Shown piece by piece: positions 54,395 to 63,731 of a DNA stretch of 64,000 bases. Each line of letters starts with the position of its first letter. Within the stretch, counting starts at the first letter, position 1. A model generated the notes under the pieces. The model did not search any database and was not told the DNA's origin. It saw only the letters and a program-made list of their open reading frames with translations. The position numbers and the translations under genes were made by a program. Location: assembly GCF_003315295.1 (NCBI RefSeq), contig NZ_QNRI01000002.1:186001-250000 (forward strand). Reading direction: 5' to 3'. The stretch is from Paraliobacillus ryukyuensis. GTDB taxonomy: Bacteria; Bacillota; Bacilli; Bacillales; Amphibacillaceae.

Positions 54395-56569
54395 ATGAGT
54401 AAAACAGTTGTATTAGCAGAAAAGCCTTCTGTCGGTCGAGATATCGCAAGGGTTTTACAATGTAATAAGAAAGCGAATGGCTATTTTGAAGGGGCTAAAT
54501 ATATTGTCACATGGGCGCTCGGACATTTAGTTACATTAGCTGATCCAGAAGCATATGATGCAAAATATAAAACATGGAAGCTAGAAGAGTTACCAATGCT
54601 TCCATCGCAATTGAAATTGGTTGTGATGAAAAAAACAAATAAGCAATTTCAAACCGTTAAAGCCCAGATTCAACGTAAAGATGTAAATGAAGTCGTTATT
54701 GCCACTGATGCTGGACGTGAAGGAGAACTAGTTGCTAGATGGATATTAGCAAAAGCACGTGTCAATAAGACAGTCAAACGATTGTGGATATCTTCTGTTA
54801 CAGATAAAGCGATTCGTGATGGATTTTCCCAACTAAAACCAGGCAAGGACTACGAAAATCTTTATGCTTCAGCAGTTGCTCGTGCGGAAGCAGATTGGTA
54901 TGTCGGCCTTAACGCTACTAGGGCATTAACAACGAAATTTAATGCACAGTTATCTAGTGGACGTGTGCAAACTCCAACGCTCGCGATGATTGCAAGACGT
55001 GAACAAGAAATTAAACGTTTCAAACCAACGGACTTTTATGGGATTGAAGCACAGACGAATAAAGGTTTTAAATTAACATGGCGAAACGCCAACAATGAGA
55101 CACGCTTGTTTACAAAAGATAAAGCAGAAAAACTGATGAAACAATTAGCGAATAAACAAGCAATAATTACTCAAGTCAATCGCAAAGAAAAACGATCTTC
55201 TGCACCATCGCTGTATGATTTAACTAGTTTACAGCAAGAAGCGAATAAAGCGTTCGGTTTTTCTGGTAAACAAACTTTATCAATCATGCAAAAGTTATAT
55301 GAACAACATAAGGTATTAACTTATCCGCGAACAGATTCGAGATTTCTATCATCGGATATTGTATCCACGTTAAAAGACAGGGTCAACGCTTGTGGGGTAC
55401 ATCAATATGCGAAAGCGGCAAATAGTGTATTAAAAAATGGAATAAAAGCAAATAAATCTTTTGTGGATGATAAAAAAGTATCTGATCACCACGCGATTAT
55501 TCCTACAGAACAATCCGTTGCTTTATCTGAATTAGACGACAAAGAACGAAAAATCTATGATCTAGTAGTCAAACGCTTTTTAGCTGTACTATCACCACCT
55601 TACATTTATGATCAAACAGCGATCGAAGTCTCTGTTGGGGAAGAGCGTTTGACTGCTAAAGGAAAAAAAGTAAAACAACTTGGTTGGAAAGAAGTCTACC
55701 AAAATAAGTATCAAGATGACCGAGAAGATCAAGACGAACAAAAACTTCCAACCCTTCAAGAGGGGGATCGTTTAACCGACTTGAAGTGTAAGATTACAAG
55801 TGGACAAACAAAACCACCAGAACGTTTTACAGAAGGTACTTTATTGCAAGCAATGGAAAACCCTGTGAAATATATGAACCAAGAAAACAAGCAATTAGTA
55901 AAAACTATGCATCAGACCGGTGGATTAGGTACAGTAGCGACTCGCGCGGATATTATTGAAAAACTATTCGCTACACACTATATCGAGTCCAAAGGGAAAT
56001 ATTTATATACCACATCAAAAGGGCGTCAACTATTAAATCTCGTACCCGAAGAGTTACAGTCTCCATTACTAACGGCTGAATGGGAACAAAAGCTAACCGC
56101 AATTGCCAATGGTAAATTAAACAAAAATCAATTTATTAAAGAAATGAAAGATTATGCTAACACAGTCGTGCAGGAGATAAAGCAAAGTAAAGAAAACTAC
56201 AAGCATGACAATATTACAGGAACCAAATGTCCAACCTGTGGAAAATTAATGTTAGAAGTCAACGGGAAAAAAGGACGTATGCTCGTTTGCCAAGATCGTT
56301 CTTGTGGCGAGAAAAAACACATTGCTCGTAAGACTAATGCTCGGTGTCCAAATTGCCATAAAAAAATGGAAATGCGTGGCGAAGGAGAAGCACAAACATT
56401 CACCTGTGTCTGCGGGTATCGTGAAAAATTATCTACGTTTCAAAAACGTAAAGAGAAACAAGGCAAGAATAAAGCAACCAAACGAGATGTTAATAAATAT
56501 ATGAAACAACAAGATGAATCTTTCACGAATCCAGCATTGGCTGAAGCATTAAAAAAATTAAAAAAATAA
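54395..56569 (+). CDS. topB: DNA topoisomerase III
   Basis: The 724-residue type IA topoisomerase closely matches the length of Bacillus TopB. The Toprim domain has VLAEKPSVGRDIA and ATDAGREGELVARW near 104; then comes SSGRVQTPTLAMI, and the active-site tyrosine is in LTYPRTDSRFL near residue 310. The C-terminal region carries two Cys-rich zinc-binding clusters (CPTCGKLM with a later CGE, and CPNCHKKM with CVCG). It decatenates and relaxes DNA via single-strand passage. GGAAAGGA precedes the ATG; it is monocistronic. Confidence 0.95.
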   Translation: MSKTVVLAEKPSVGRDIARVLQCNKKANGYFEGAKYIVTWALGHLVTLADPEAYDAKYKTWKLEELPMLPSQLKLVVMKKTNKQFQTVKAQIQRKDVNEVVIATDAGREGELVARWILAKARVNKTVKRLWISSVTDKAIRDGFSQLKPGKDYENLYASAVARAEADWYVGLNATRALTTKFNAQLSSGRVQTPTLAMIARREQEIKRFKPTDFYGIEAQTNKGFKLTWRNANNETRLFTKDKAEKLMKQLANKQAIITQVNRKEKRSSAPSLYDLTSLQQEANKAFGFSGKQTLSIMQKLYEQHKVLTYPRTDSRFLSSDIVSTLKDRVNACGVHQYAKAANSVLKNGIKANKSFVDDKKVSDHHAIIPTEQSVALSELDDKERKIYDLVVKRFLAVLSPPYIYDQTAIEVSVGEERLTAKGKKVKQLGWKEVYQNKYQDDREDQDEQKLPTLQEGDRLTDLKCKITSGQTKPPERFTEGTLLQAMENPVKYMNQENKQLVKTMHQTGGLGTVATRADIIEKLFATHYIESKGKYLYTTSKGRQLLNLVPEELQSPLLTAEWEQKLTAIANGKLNKNQFIKEMKDYANTVVQEIKQSKENYKHDNITGTKCPTCGKLMLEVNGKKGRMLVCQDRSCGEKKHIARKTNARCPNCHKKMEMRGEGEAQTFTCVCGYREKLSTFQKRKEKQGKNKATKRDVNKYMKQQDESFTNPALAEALKKLKK

Positions 56570-56573
56570 TTTC

Positions 56574-56620
56574 AAAAAGATGCAATTTCGAGAGTCCTCT
56601 TGGAATTGCATCTTTTTTTT
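56574..56620 (+). terminator. Terminator of topB
   Basis: AAAAAGATGCAATT and AATTGCATCTTTTT form a long stem, extended inward through two wobble pairs, with an 8-nt T-run. Confidence 0.88.
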
Positions 56621-56662
56621 AGCGTTCTATTTGTTATCTATGCACGTATAAATAGATAGTGT

Positions 56663-56679
56663 TAGATAAGCGTTATCTA
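56663..56679. promoter_or_regulatory. Inverted repeat upstream of the YcgR-like permease
   Basis: TAGATAAGCGTTATCTA is a perfect 7-3-7 inverted repeat about 40-55 bp before the ribosome site of the permease gene. It does not match Zur, Fur or CsoR consensus sites that I can recall. It may be an operator. Confidence 0.35.
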
Positions 56680-56783
56680 TCTAGTACATCTATTAAATTC
56701 GTCAGGGGGTAACAAAAATTATTCGAACCAATACATTACTTTATAATAGCTTTCTTGTCCTTTTTCTAGGATTCACCCTATAT

Positions 56784-57716
56784 ATGCTGTATTCAGGTGG
56801 AACAATCTTATCTATCATTGAGGTACCAGCTGCCATCCTACAAATGAATACCATCTTTATTAGTATCTTAATTGAAGCATTACCCTTTGTACTTATTGGT
56901 GTGTTCATTGCAGGAATTATCCAGATTTTTGTTACTGAGAGCCATGTTAAAAGATGGCTACCAAAGAATAGATATTTAGCAATTGTCTCAAGTTGTTTCA
57001 TCGGAGCATGTTTTCCCGCTTGTGAATGTGGGATTGTTCCAATTGTCAGAAGACTATTAGGGAAAGGCGTTCCGATCTATGCAGGAATTGGCTTTATGCT
57101 AACTGGTCCATTAATCAATCCGATGGTTATCCTTTCCACGTATATGGCCTTTGGTAACAATTTAAATATGGCTATTAGTCGAATGATTATTGGATTTGTT
57201 CTAGCATTAATGATTGCATTCATCGTTAGTTGCTTTTTTCGATCCAATCATTTAAAAATTCCAGACCATTTCGGTCAAGAACATCATGATGGCCATGGGC
57301 ATCATTCATTGATGCATAAACTAAAAGATACAGTAATGCACGCTATTGATGAATTTTTTGATATAGGAAAATTTTTAATTGTTGGGGCATTAATAGCTGC
57401 TTTTGTCCAAACATTTTTGTCTGCAGAAGTACTCATAGAGTTAGGGGAAGGGACAGCTTCCTCTACGGCGGTTATGATGGCGCTAGCTTATTTGTTATCA
57501 CTTTGCTCGGAAGCAGATGCATTTATTGGTGTATCGTTTCAGCATCTTTTTCCACCAGCAGCAATTCTATCTTTCTTGATTTATGGACCGATGCTTGATT
57601 TAAAGAATACCATGATGATGCTCAGTGTATTTAAGGCTAGATTTGTATTCGTGCTGTTAATCGTTATTACAGTTGTGGTTTATGGCGGTATGATTATTAT
57701 CCAAACGTTAGCGTAA
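56784..57716 (+). CDS. YcgR/YraQ-like DUF318 permease
   Basis: The 310-residue protein has about eight helices of the PF03773 permease family. Diagnostic features are EALPFVLIGVFIAGIIQIF, the cysteine motif GACFPACECGIVPIVRRLL near residue 73, MLTGPLINPMVI and CSEADAFIGVSF near 233. A His-rich cytosolic loop (HHDGHGHHS, near 167) could bind metal. This start is the first ATG, but the same frame continues upstream to 56718 as a membrane helix behind AGGGGGT with ATT codons, so translation may begin there. Substrate unknown; it is paired with the next gene. Confidence 0.8.
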   Translation: MLYSGGTILSIIEVPAAILQMNTIFISILIEALPFVLIGVFIAGIIQIFVTESHVKRWLPKNRYLAIVSSCFIGACFPACECGIVPIVRRLLGKGVPIYAGIGFMLTGPLINPMVILSTYMAFGNNLNMAISRMIIGFVLALMIAFIVSCFFRSNHLKIPDHFGQEHHDGHGHHSLMHKLKDTVMHAIDEFFDIGKFLIVGALIAAFVQTFLSAEVLIELGEGTASSTAVMMALAYLLSLCSEADAFIGVSFQHLFPPAAILSFLIYGPMLDLKNTMMMLSVFKARFVFVLLIVITVVVYGGMIIIQTLA

Positions 57717-57732
57717 AGGGGGGAGCATGTAA

Positions 57733-58608
57733 ATGAGACTACAGCAAGTTTTTAGGGCTGTGATTTTATTCGTTTTTGCCGTTTTTCTTATCCAATTACA
57801 CCGCTCTGGCGATGTGTTTAAACTGATAAATCCAGCATATGTAACACTTAGCAAAATAGCGGGGATTTTATTTCTTATTTTGTTTGTTGCGCAATTATAC
57901 CAGATTTTTGTGCCGAATAGTCATCACTACAACCACCAACACCATCATGAAGCTTCAGGATTTAAGGGCTTTATATCTTATTTTCTAATTATTTTACCTT
58001 TGTTTATTGGTATTATCATGCCTTTTTCTACACTCGATGCTTCCATTGCTCAGAAAAAAGGTATGATGGTTTCATTAGAAAGTAGTGGGGCAGGACAAGC
58101 ACAAGCGCTGCAACAACAAAGCCAAAAAAATTCAACTATTGTTAGCGATCCAAATCCGCCAGATCCCGATCTTTATTCAAATAAGATGAATAAACAGCAG
58201 TATGATTCATTGATGGACCAGTTACCTAACTTACCATCCGTTGAATTGAATGAACAAATGTACACTGCGTACTATCAAGCTATTCATAATAATCCTGAGC
58301 TTTATGCAGGTAAAGAAATCAAGTTGACTGGATTTGTTTATCGTGAAGAAGGTTTTTCCACTAATCAATTTGTTTTGGGACGTTTTGTCATTACCCATTG
58401 TGTGGCTGATGCCAGTATTGTTGGCTTTTTGGCCAACTTAGAAGGTGCGGAGAAATTTGTAGAAGATACCTGGATGGAAGTAACAGGTGCAATCTATTTG
58501 GAAAACTATCAAGGAAATATCCTTCCAGCAATTAAAATAACAGATGGTCATACCATAACAGAACCTCAACAACCTTACTTATATCCTGTATCGATGAAGA
58601 TTAGGTAA
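57733..58608 (+). CDS. YcgQ-like TIGR03943 family partner protein
   Basis: The 291-residue protein has two N-terminal helices, a His-rich loop (HHYNHQHHHEA, residues about 65-76), two more helices near 80-110, a low-complexity Gln/Ser linker and a soluble C-terminal domain (about 170-285) containing LTGFVYREEG, FVLGRFVITHCVADAS and VTGAIY. This layout is that of TIGR03943, always found beside the DUF318 permease (YcgR-YcgQ in B. subtilis). The His, Cys and CVADA motifs suggest metal binding, but transport of a metal is unproven. It starts 16 nt after the permease stop. Confidence 0.85.
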   Translation: MRLQQVFRAVILFVFAVFLIQLHRSGDVFKLINPAYVTLSKIAGILFLILFVAQLYQIFVPNSHHYNHQHHHEASGFKGFISYFLIILPLFIGIIMPFSTLDASIAQKKGMMVSLESSGAGQAQALQQQSQKNSTIVSDPNPPDPDLYSNKMNKQQYDSLMDQLPNLPSVELNEQMYTAYYQAIHNNPELYAGKEIKLTGFVYREEGFSTNQFVLGRFVITHCVADASIVGFLANLEGAEKFVEDTWMEVTGAIYLENYQGNILPAIKITDGHTITEPQQPYLYPVSMKIR

Positions 58609-58673
58609 AATAAAGTAGCGGTAAAGGGAAATAGACAGCTATTTAAAAGCACGAAAGAACGTCCAATACTAGT

Positions 58674-58708
58674 AAAGCCTTCTTATGGATGGAAAGGAGG
58701 CTTTTTTT
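58674..58708 (+). terminator. Terminator of the permease operon
   Basis: AAAGCCT (58674-58680) and AGGCTTT pair around a 17-nt loop, followed by TTTTTTG. It precedes the lia promoter region. Confidence 0.6.
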
Positions 58709-58727
58709 GTACCCTTTTACTTACTAC

Positions 58728-58752
58728 TAAGCCTCAAGTCTTATCTTAAAAT
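58728..58752 (+). promoter_or_regulatory. Candidate LiaR-dependent promoter of the lia operon
   Basis: TAAGCCTCAAGTCTTA (58728-58743) is an imperfect 16-bp inverted repeat (TAAG...CTTA) at the position of a -35 element, followed by TAAAAT (58747-58752). The absence of a -35 hexamer fits an activator-dependent promoter such as PliaI. Confidence 0.35.
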
Positions 58753-58821
58753 ATAGCTTAAGCACGTTATGAAGACCAAAAAGAAAGGTTAGTATAAATG
58801 CAAGGAAGGAGGGGATCGGAC

Positions 58822-59130
58822 ATGAAAACATTCCTATTTCTGTTCGTGGGGGTAATAGCTTCTATTGTGTTGCTAGCAACATTAGGACCATTGATTTTAT
58901 TAGGAATTAGTATTGCCATTGCTTACTATGCCTTGAAAAAATTTATTTTATCTGACTCGACAGGCGGTAAAGTTGGTTGGGCCTTGGTAGGAATCACTGC
59001 CCTAGTAATTGCACTATCAAATACGGCAGCCTTTGTTGGGGCACTTGCATTTGTGATGCTGTACTACATCTATAAAAGTTGGAAACAAGATAAAACCAAG
59101 ACACAAGAAGATGAATGGGTAATGGAGTAA
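58822..59130 (+). CDS. Lmo0954/LiaI-type small membrane protein
   Basis: The 102-residue protein has four short hydrophobic helices and the pattern ATLGPLILLGISIAIAYYALKKF typical of the Lmo0954 family, the Listeria partner of a PspA homologue. Its position directly before liaH makes it the functional equivalent of LiaI, the membrane anchor that recruits LiaH under envelope stress. ATG 58822 follows AAGGAGGGGATCGGAC; an in-frame ATG at 58798 overlaps that site. It is the first gene of the lia operon. Confidence 0.75.
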   Translation: MKTFLFLFVGVIASIVLLATLGPLILLGISIAIAYYALKKFILSDSTGGKVGWALVGITALVIALSNTAAFVGALAFVMLYYIYKSWKQDKTKTQEDEWVME

Positions 59131-59170
59131 TAAGTAGTAGATAAAGAAAATTATAAAGGAGACGATATAC

Positions 59171-59800
59171 ATGGCAAATTTATTTACACGATTAAAAGCT
59201 ACGGTTGTAGCTGACTTTCACGAATTGTTAGATCAAAAAGAACAAAAACATCCAATGACGCATTTGAATCAGTATATACGTAATTGTGAAGAAGAGGTGA
59301 AACGCCTGAAACAGTTAATTGAAAAACAATATACTATTCAACAGGAGTATCAGAAGGAGTTGCAATTGGCAAATGCTATGGTAGAGAAGCGTAAACGCCA
59401 AGCAACGTTAGCTGAAGAAATGAATGAAGAAGAGTTGGTGCAAGAAGCAATAGAAGAGTTGCAGCACTACCAAACCAGAGTTAATCAATTAAGTGAAATG
59501 GCAGATGAAAATAAAAACCAGCTTAGTCAAATAGAAACAAAGTATGTGCAAATGAAACAAAAGTTAAAAGATTTATATGTAAAAAGACTAGAGCTAAGAG
59601 GAAGAGAAAACATTGCTCGTGTGCATAAAGGGATGAATAATGTCCTTCATACAGAACTACTTGATAAGAGTGAATCGAAATTTCAAGATGTAGAAAATTA
59701 TATTGAACGTCTCGAGCAACAAGTGACAACAAAGTATCGTCTGCATACATTAGATGCAAGATTTGCAGAACTTGAAAAAAAGGTTTCTACTTCTAAATGA
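59171..59800 (+). CDS. liaH: PspA/IM30 phage-shock protein, LiaH-like
   Basis: The 209-residue protein is almost entirely alpha-helical coiled coil, starting with the amphipathic MANLFTRLKATVVADFHELLD and the PspA signature (HLNQYIRNCEEEVKRLK). This is the LiaH/PspA family, which forms oligomeric rings on damaged membranes. AAAGGAGACG precedes the ATG, 40 nt after the Lmo0954-type gene. A hairpin follows, as between liaH and the distal genes in B. subtilis, so it is probably expressed far above liaFSR. Confidence 0.85.
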   Translation: MANLFTRLKATVVADFHELLDQKEQKHPMTHLNQYIRNCEEEVKRLKQLIEKQYTIQQEYQKELQLANAMVEKRKRQATLAEEMNEEELVQEAIEELQHYQTRVNQLSEMADENKNQLSQIETKYVQMKQKLKDLYVKRLELRGRENIARVHKGMNNVLHTELLDKSESKFQDVENYIERLEQQVTTKYRLHTLDARFAELEKKVSTSK

Positions 59801-59829
59801 GTTCATGGTACGCTATAACTAAACGAGAA

Positions 59830-59857
59830 GGATACCAGTACATGATGCTGGTATCCG
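59830..59857 (+). terminator. Hairpin between liaH and liaF
   Basis: GGATACCAG (59830-59838) pairs perfectly with CTGGTATCC (59848-59856). No U-run follows, so it probably attenuates or stabilises the upstream message rather than ending it. Confidence 0.55.
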
Positions 59858-59898
59858 CTCAACAAAGAATGTGTATCGATAGAAATTGAGGGAAGCCC

Positions 59899-60615
59899 AT
59901 GTTTAATTTTAAAAATATGAATATTATTGATTATGTCCTATTAGGCATTATTATTTTCTTTTGTTTTGAAGCCGTCTTTATTCATACTGGAGCATTTATA
60001 TGGTTGATCGTTTGGTTAATTATTGTTTATCTAGCCCGTCAGCATTATTATCGTCCAGTTGGTCGGATATTTTTTTGGGTTGGCATAATAGGTTTTGGTA
60101 TTACGCTGTTAGGCACAATGACGTTTAAATTGCTTCTATTCCTATCTATTGTTCTGCTACTTTTACACTGGCATCAAAGCAAGCAAGCATCATTCGTCCA
60201 TCATCCACAGTTTCCATCAAATGACACAGTTACGGAGAAAAAAATATTGTTTACAAACAAATGGTTTGGAAAACAAAAAACACAAGCCGAACCTTACGAA
60301 TGGGATGATATTAATATCCAAACATTAGTTGGCGAGAGCACGATAGATTTAACCTACACAGTCTTACCAAAAGGAGAACCATTAATTGTTGTCCGTCATC
60401 TATTTGGAACCGTTCGAATCGTTATTCCATTTGACGTGGAAGTAAGTGTGCATCATTCGGTATTTTTGGGTTCAATCGATGTATTAGGCCATCGAGATGA
60501 TCAAGTAACGAATCGAGTCATTCATTTGCAAACAGACGGCTACCAATCGGCTAATCAAAAAGTAAAAATTGTTACCTCAATGATTGCAGGAAAAATTGAG
60601 GTGACTAGAGAATGA
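59899..60615 (+). CDS. liaF: LiaF, inhibitor of the LiaRS two-component system
   Basis: The 238-residue protein has four closely packed N-terminal helices (about residues 10-95) and a C-terminal cytoplasmic beta-sheet domain of the DUF2154/LiaF type (INIQTLVGESTIDLTYTVLP, LFGTVRIVIPFDVEVSVHHS, GSIDVLGH). In bacilli LiaF keeps the kinase LiaS silent in the absence of stress. The stop overlaps the liaS start by 4 nt (ATGA), which couples the two. Confidence 0.9.
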   Translation: MFNFKNMNIIDYVLLGIIIFFCFEAVFIHTGAFIWLIVWLIIVYLARQHYYRPVGRIFFWVGIIGFGITLLGTMTFKLLLFLSIVLLLLHWHQSKQASFVHHPQFPSNDTVTEKKILFTNKWFGKQKTQAEPYEWDDINIQTLVGESTIDLTYTVLPKGEPLIVVRHLFGTVRIVIPFDVEVSVHHSVFLGSIDVLGHRDDQVTNRVIHLQTDGYQSANQKVKIVTSMIAGKIEVTRE

Positions 60616-61664
60616 GGACGTTAATTAGTCGATCTATTATTATGGGCATGTTTTTTTCATTAGTGTTAACAGTGTTGTTAGCTACTTTATTTTTCTTAAC
60701 GTTTCCGCTTCAAGATTGGTTGCAATTATGGGAAAGCACATTTTGGAATATCCCATTTGTTCTAATTGTTTTATTAATTAGTTTAATATTTGGAGCGACG
60801 GTTGGCTTTATGATTGGAGTTTTCGGACAAAATCAATTAGAAGCGATTGAAAAAGGATTATTTAATTTAGATGTGCCAAAGACAGACAAAACGATAAGGT
60901 ATGATGGTCCACTTGATGATGTCGATCATGTTATCCAACGTATCGGTCAGGTTCAAGGTTTCATTCAGGAGCAAACCAAGCGCACACAAAGACTTATCAG
61001 TGAACGCATCGAGAACCAACAAGAAAAGATGGAAGAAGTGATTGCCCAAGAGCGAAACCGTTTAGCGCGAGAATTACACGATTCAGTTAGTCAAGAATTA
61101 TTTGCTGCTTCGATGCTTGTCTCAGCAATTAATGAAATGATGATATCTGATCAAAATCAGACAAAAAAACCATTAAAACAAGTGGAAACGATGATTCAAC
61201 AAGCACAATTAGAAATGCGAGCATTGTTATTACATCTTCGACCAATTGCCTTAAACGATAATTCGTTAAAACAAGGAATGGAGCAATTATTGCAAGAATT
61301 AAAACAAAAGGTTCCAATTAATATGGACTGGAAAGTAGATGATGTCACCTTAGGTTCAGGGGTAGAAGATCATTTATTTCGAATTTTGCAAGAATCTGTG
61401 TCGAATACATTGCGCCATGCCAAAGCTACTTCCATTGATATTCTACTTGTAAAACGAGAATATGCAGTAATTTTACGAGTGATGGATGATGGGGTTGGTT
61501 TTGACGTGACAGAGAAGCAATCAAGCTCATATGGGCTGCATAATATGTCAGAGCGTGCAGCAGAAATTGGGGCCAAACTAAAAGTAGTTAGCGTTCCGAA
61601 CAAAGGAACTAGACTGGAAGTAAGAGTGCCTATTATGGAAGCAGAAGGTGATGAAGGTGATTAA
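60612..61664 (+). CDS. liaS: Sensor histidine kinase LiaS
   Basis: The 350-residue intramembrane-sensing kinase has two helices (about 7-30 and 46-68) with only a very short extracellular loop. A coiled-coil linker (about 110-145) leads to a HisKA_3 domain with the phosphorylated His 156 in [10 protein letters not shown], then an HATPase domain ([34 protein letters not shown]). It responds to lipid II-cycle inhibitors such as bacitracin in B. subtilis. It overlaps liaR at its 3' end. Confidence 0.92.
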   Translation: MRTLISRSIIMGMFFSLVLTVLLATLFFLTFPLQDWLQLWESTFWNIPFVLIVLLISLIFGATVGFMIGVFGQNQLEAIEKGLFNLDVPKTDKTIRYDGPLDDVDHVIQRIGQVQGFIQEQTKRTQRLISERIENQQEKMEEVIAQERNRLARELHDSVSQELFAASMLVSAINEMMISDQNQTKKPLKQVETMIQQAQLEMRALLLHLRPIALNDNSLKQGMEQLLQELKQKVPINMDWKVDDVTLGSGVEDHLFRILQESVSNTLRHAKATSIDILLVKREYAVILRVMDDGVGFDVTEKQSSSYGLHNMSERAAEIGAKLKVVSVPNKGTRLEVRVPIMEAEGDEGD

Positions 61665-62298
61665 AGTATTATTTGTTGATGACCATGAAATGGTGCGTAT
61701 TGGTGTTAGTGCATATTTAGCTACGCAGACGGATATTGATGTGATTGCGGAAGCGGATAACGGAAAGAAAGCAGTTGAACTCGCATTAGACTTGCGGCCA
61801 GATGTGATTTTAATGGATATTGTCATGAAAGGAATGGATGGTATTCAAGCAACTAAAGAAATCATGTCCGTGTGGCCACAAGCAAAAATCTTAATGGTTA
61901 CGAGTTTTATTGACGATGATAAAGTTTACCCAGCATTAGAAGCTGGCGCTACTAGCTATATATTAAAAACGTCAAAAGCAAGTGAGATTGCCAAAGCCAT
62001 TCGTAGCACATATCAAGGAGAATCCGTATTTGAAGCGGAAGTGACTACTAAAGTATTAACACGGATGCGTACGAAGCACCAAACAGTGCTTCATGAAACA
62101 TTGACTGACAGAGAAAGAGAAATTTTGCTATTAATAGCTCAGGGTAAAACGAATCAAGAAATTGCCGATCAACTATTCATTGCACTAAAAACAGCCAAAG
62201 TTCATGTGAGTAATATTTTAAGTAAACTGGAAGTACAAGATCGAACACAAGCTGCCATTTATGCTTATCAACATAAATTAGTAGAGGAGGAAATATAG
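61651..62298 (+). CDS. liaR: Response regulator LiaR
   Basis: The 215-residue NarL-type regulator has an N-terminal receiver ([13 protein letters not shown], phosphorylated Asp near 56 in [13 protein letters not shown], and KTSKASEI) and a C-terminal LuxR HTH ([33 protein letters not shown]). I chose ATG 61651; a GTG at 61657 would give the start position typical of B. subtilis LiaR (M-I-R-V-L) and a GTG at 61648 is also in frame. The start lies inside liaS. It activates the lia promoter. Confidence 0.92.
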   Translation: MKVIKVLFVDDHEMVRIGVSAYLATQTDIDVIAEADNGKKAVELALDLRPDVILMDIVMKGMDGIQATKEIMSVWPQAKILMVTSFIDDDKVYPALEAGATSYILKTSKASEIAKAIRSTYQGESVFEAEVTTKVLTRMRTKHQTVLHETLTDREREILLLIAQGKTNQEIADQLFIALKTAKVHVSNILSKLEVQDRTQAAIYAYQHKLVEEEI

Positions 62299-62865
62299 TT
62301 GGATAAGCGTACATTTATGCGTGAATTGACCTATCATTTAAGAGAATTACCAAATGAGGAGCGAACAGCCATTTTACAAGATTATGAAGATCATTTTAAG
62401 ATTGCTGAAATAGAAGGAAAAGATGAACAGTCACTTATCTTGGAATTAGGAACGCCTCGAAGGATTGCCGAAGAAAGATTAACAGCATATCAATTCACAC
62501 AAAAAGATAGTAAACAATCAACTCCGAAGCAACTTCCAAAAAAATCTAATCACCCTATTCATTCCCTGTTATTAGCATTTATACTAATTATTTTTAATGT
62601 TGTCATAGTCTTGGCTCCAGCTGCAGCTGTCTTCGGTATATGGCTTTCGGGATGGGGAGTAGCATTAGGTTTCTCACTAGCACCAATTGCTTGGATTATT
62701 TCCTTTTTCTATAGAACGATCAATATAATTCCAGAGTTTTTTGTCATTCTTACAATTACTAGTTTAGGTGTCTTACTTGGGATTGGTATGATTTATGTGA
62801 CCAAAGCGTTGTTTGTTGCTTTGAAAGCTTATTTAAAATGGAATGTAAATCTCATTAGGGGGTAA
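62299..62865 (+). CDS. DUF1700 (HAAS) membrane protein
   Basis: The 188-residue protein begins with the HAAS-type helical domain (FMRELTYHLRELPNEERTAILQDYEDHFK), followed by a polar linker and three membrane helices (about 90-115, 117-138 and 148-175). DUF1700 proteins usually accompany DUF4097 genes and PadR-type regulators; here they extend the lia operon. The start is TTG 62299, immediately after the liaR stop, with GAGGAGG at good spacing. Function unknown; an anchor for the adjacent DUF4097 protein is plausible. Confidence 0.8.
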   Translation: MDKRTFMRELTYHLRELPNEERTAILQDYEDHFKIAEIEGKDEQSLILELGTPRRIAEERLTAYQFTQKDSKQSTPKQLPKKSNHPIHSLLLAFILIIFNVVIVLAPAAAVFGIWLSGWGVALGFSLAPIAWIISFFYRTINIIPEFFVILTITSLGVLLGIGMIYVTKALFVALKAYLKWNVNLIRG

Positions 62866-62870
62866 ACGAT

Positions 62871-63722
62871 TTGAAAAAAATTGCAGGAATTGCTTTTATC
62901 GCATGTATTATCGGAATCATTGGAATAGTCTTTTTTAGAGAGGATCTATTTGCAATTGGGGATTATGAGAAGATAACGGAAAATAAAACGTTTGATGCTT
63001 CGAATATTGAGGCGCTGGATGTAGCAGTCAATGTCGCAGATACGACAATTGAACAAAGTGCTGATTCCTCGATACATGTACATTTAGTAGGCAAAGTTAG
63101 CGAACGGACTCAAAAACAAATGAAGTACGAAGTGTATGAAGAAGCAGGAACGGTCATTATCCAATTAAACCAAACTGGTGCGCAGTGGTTTAATTTTTCT
63201 ATCTTGCCTTCTTTATCATTTAACAAGCTTGATTTAGTGATTCAACTACCGGATAAAATGTTCAAAAAATTAATGCTATCTTCAGATGTTGCTGAACTGA
63301 ATATCCTTTATGGTGATTTTCAGTCAGTTAATATAACAAGTGATGTAGGGGATATTCAGATAGAAAACACAAAAACGTCTCAAGTAACAATAGAAGCAGA
63401 TGATGGTGATATAGATATTGAAAATGGTTTAGGTAGTTGGGAGATCACCAGTGATGTAGGAGACACCGACATTTCACTAGATACTTGGAATAACGATGTC
63501 CTTATTTATACGAATGTGGGTGAAATTGATGTGGAACTGCCAGTATTGCCTAATCAATTTAAGATGGACTTGGCCAGTGATGTGGGTGAAGTGGAGACGA
63601 CGGGCATTCCACAAAGTAGAGAGGCGAGTGATGATGATAATGTTTATCTAGAGATTGGAGCAGACGGCCCTTTATTGCAATTAAAAAGTGATGTAGGGGA
63701 TGTTGGTGTATCGGTAGAATAG
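62871..63722 (+). CDS. DUF4097 beta-helix protein, LiaG-like
   Basis: The 283-residue protein has an N-terminal membrane anchor (residues 3-22) and a C-terminal DUF4097 right-handed beta-helix built from repeats of about 20 residues, each carrying a SDVG- or NVG-type turn (SDVAEL, SDVGDIQ, SDVGDTD, NVGEID, SDVGEVE, SDVGDVG). B. subtilis LiaG has the same layout, but its gene lies before liaF. The TTG start at 62871 follows GGGGG. Function unknown; an envelope-facing sensor or scaffold is likely. Confidence 0.8.
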   Translation: MKKIAGIAFIACIIGIIGIVFFREDLFAIGDYEKITENKTFDASNIEALDVAVNVADTTIEQSADSSIHVHLVGKVSERTQKQMKYEVYEEAGTVIIQLNQTGAQWFNFSILPSLSFNKLDLVIQLPDKMFKKLMLSSDVAELNILYGDFQSVNITSDVGDIQIENTKTSQVTIEADDGDIDIENGLGSWEITSDVGDTDISLDTWNNDVLIYTNVGEIDVELPVLPNQFKMDLASDVGEVETTGIPQSREASDDDNVYLEIGADGPLLQLKSDVGDVGVSVE

Positions 63723-63731
63723 AAGATAAAA

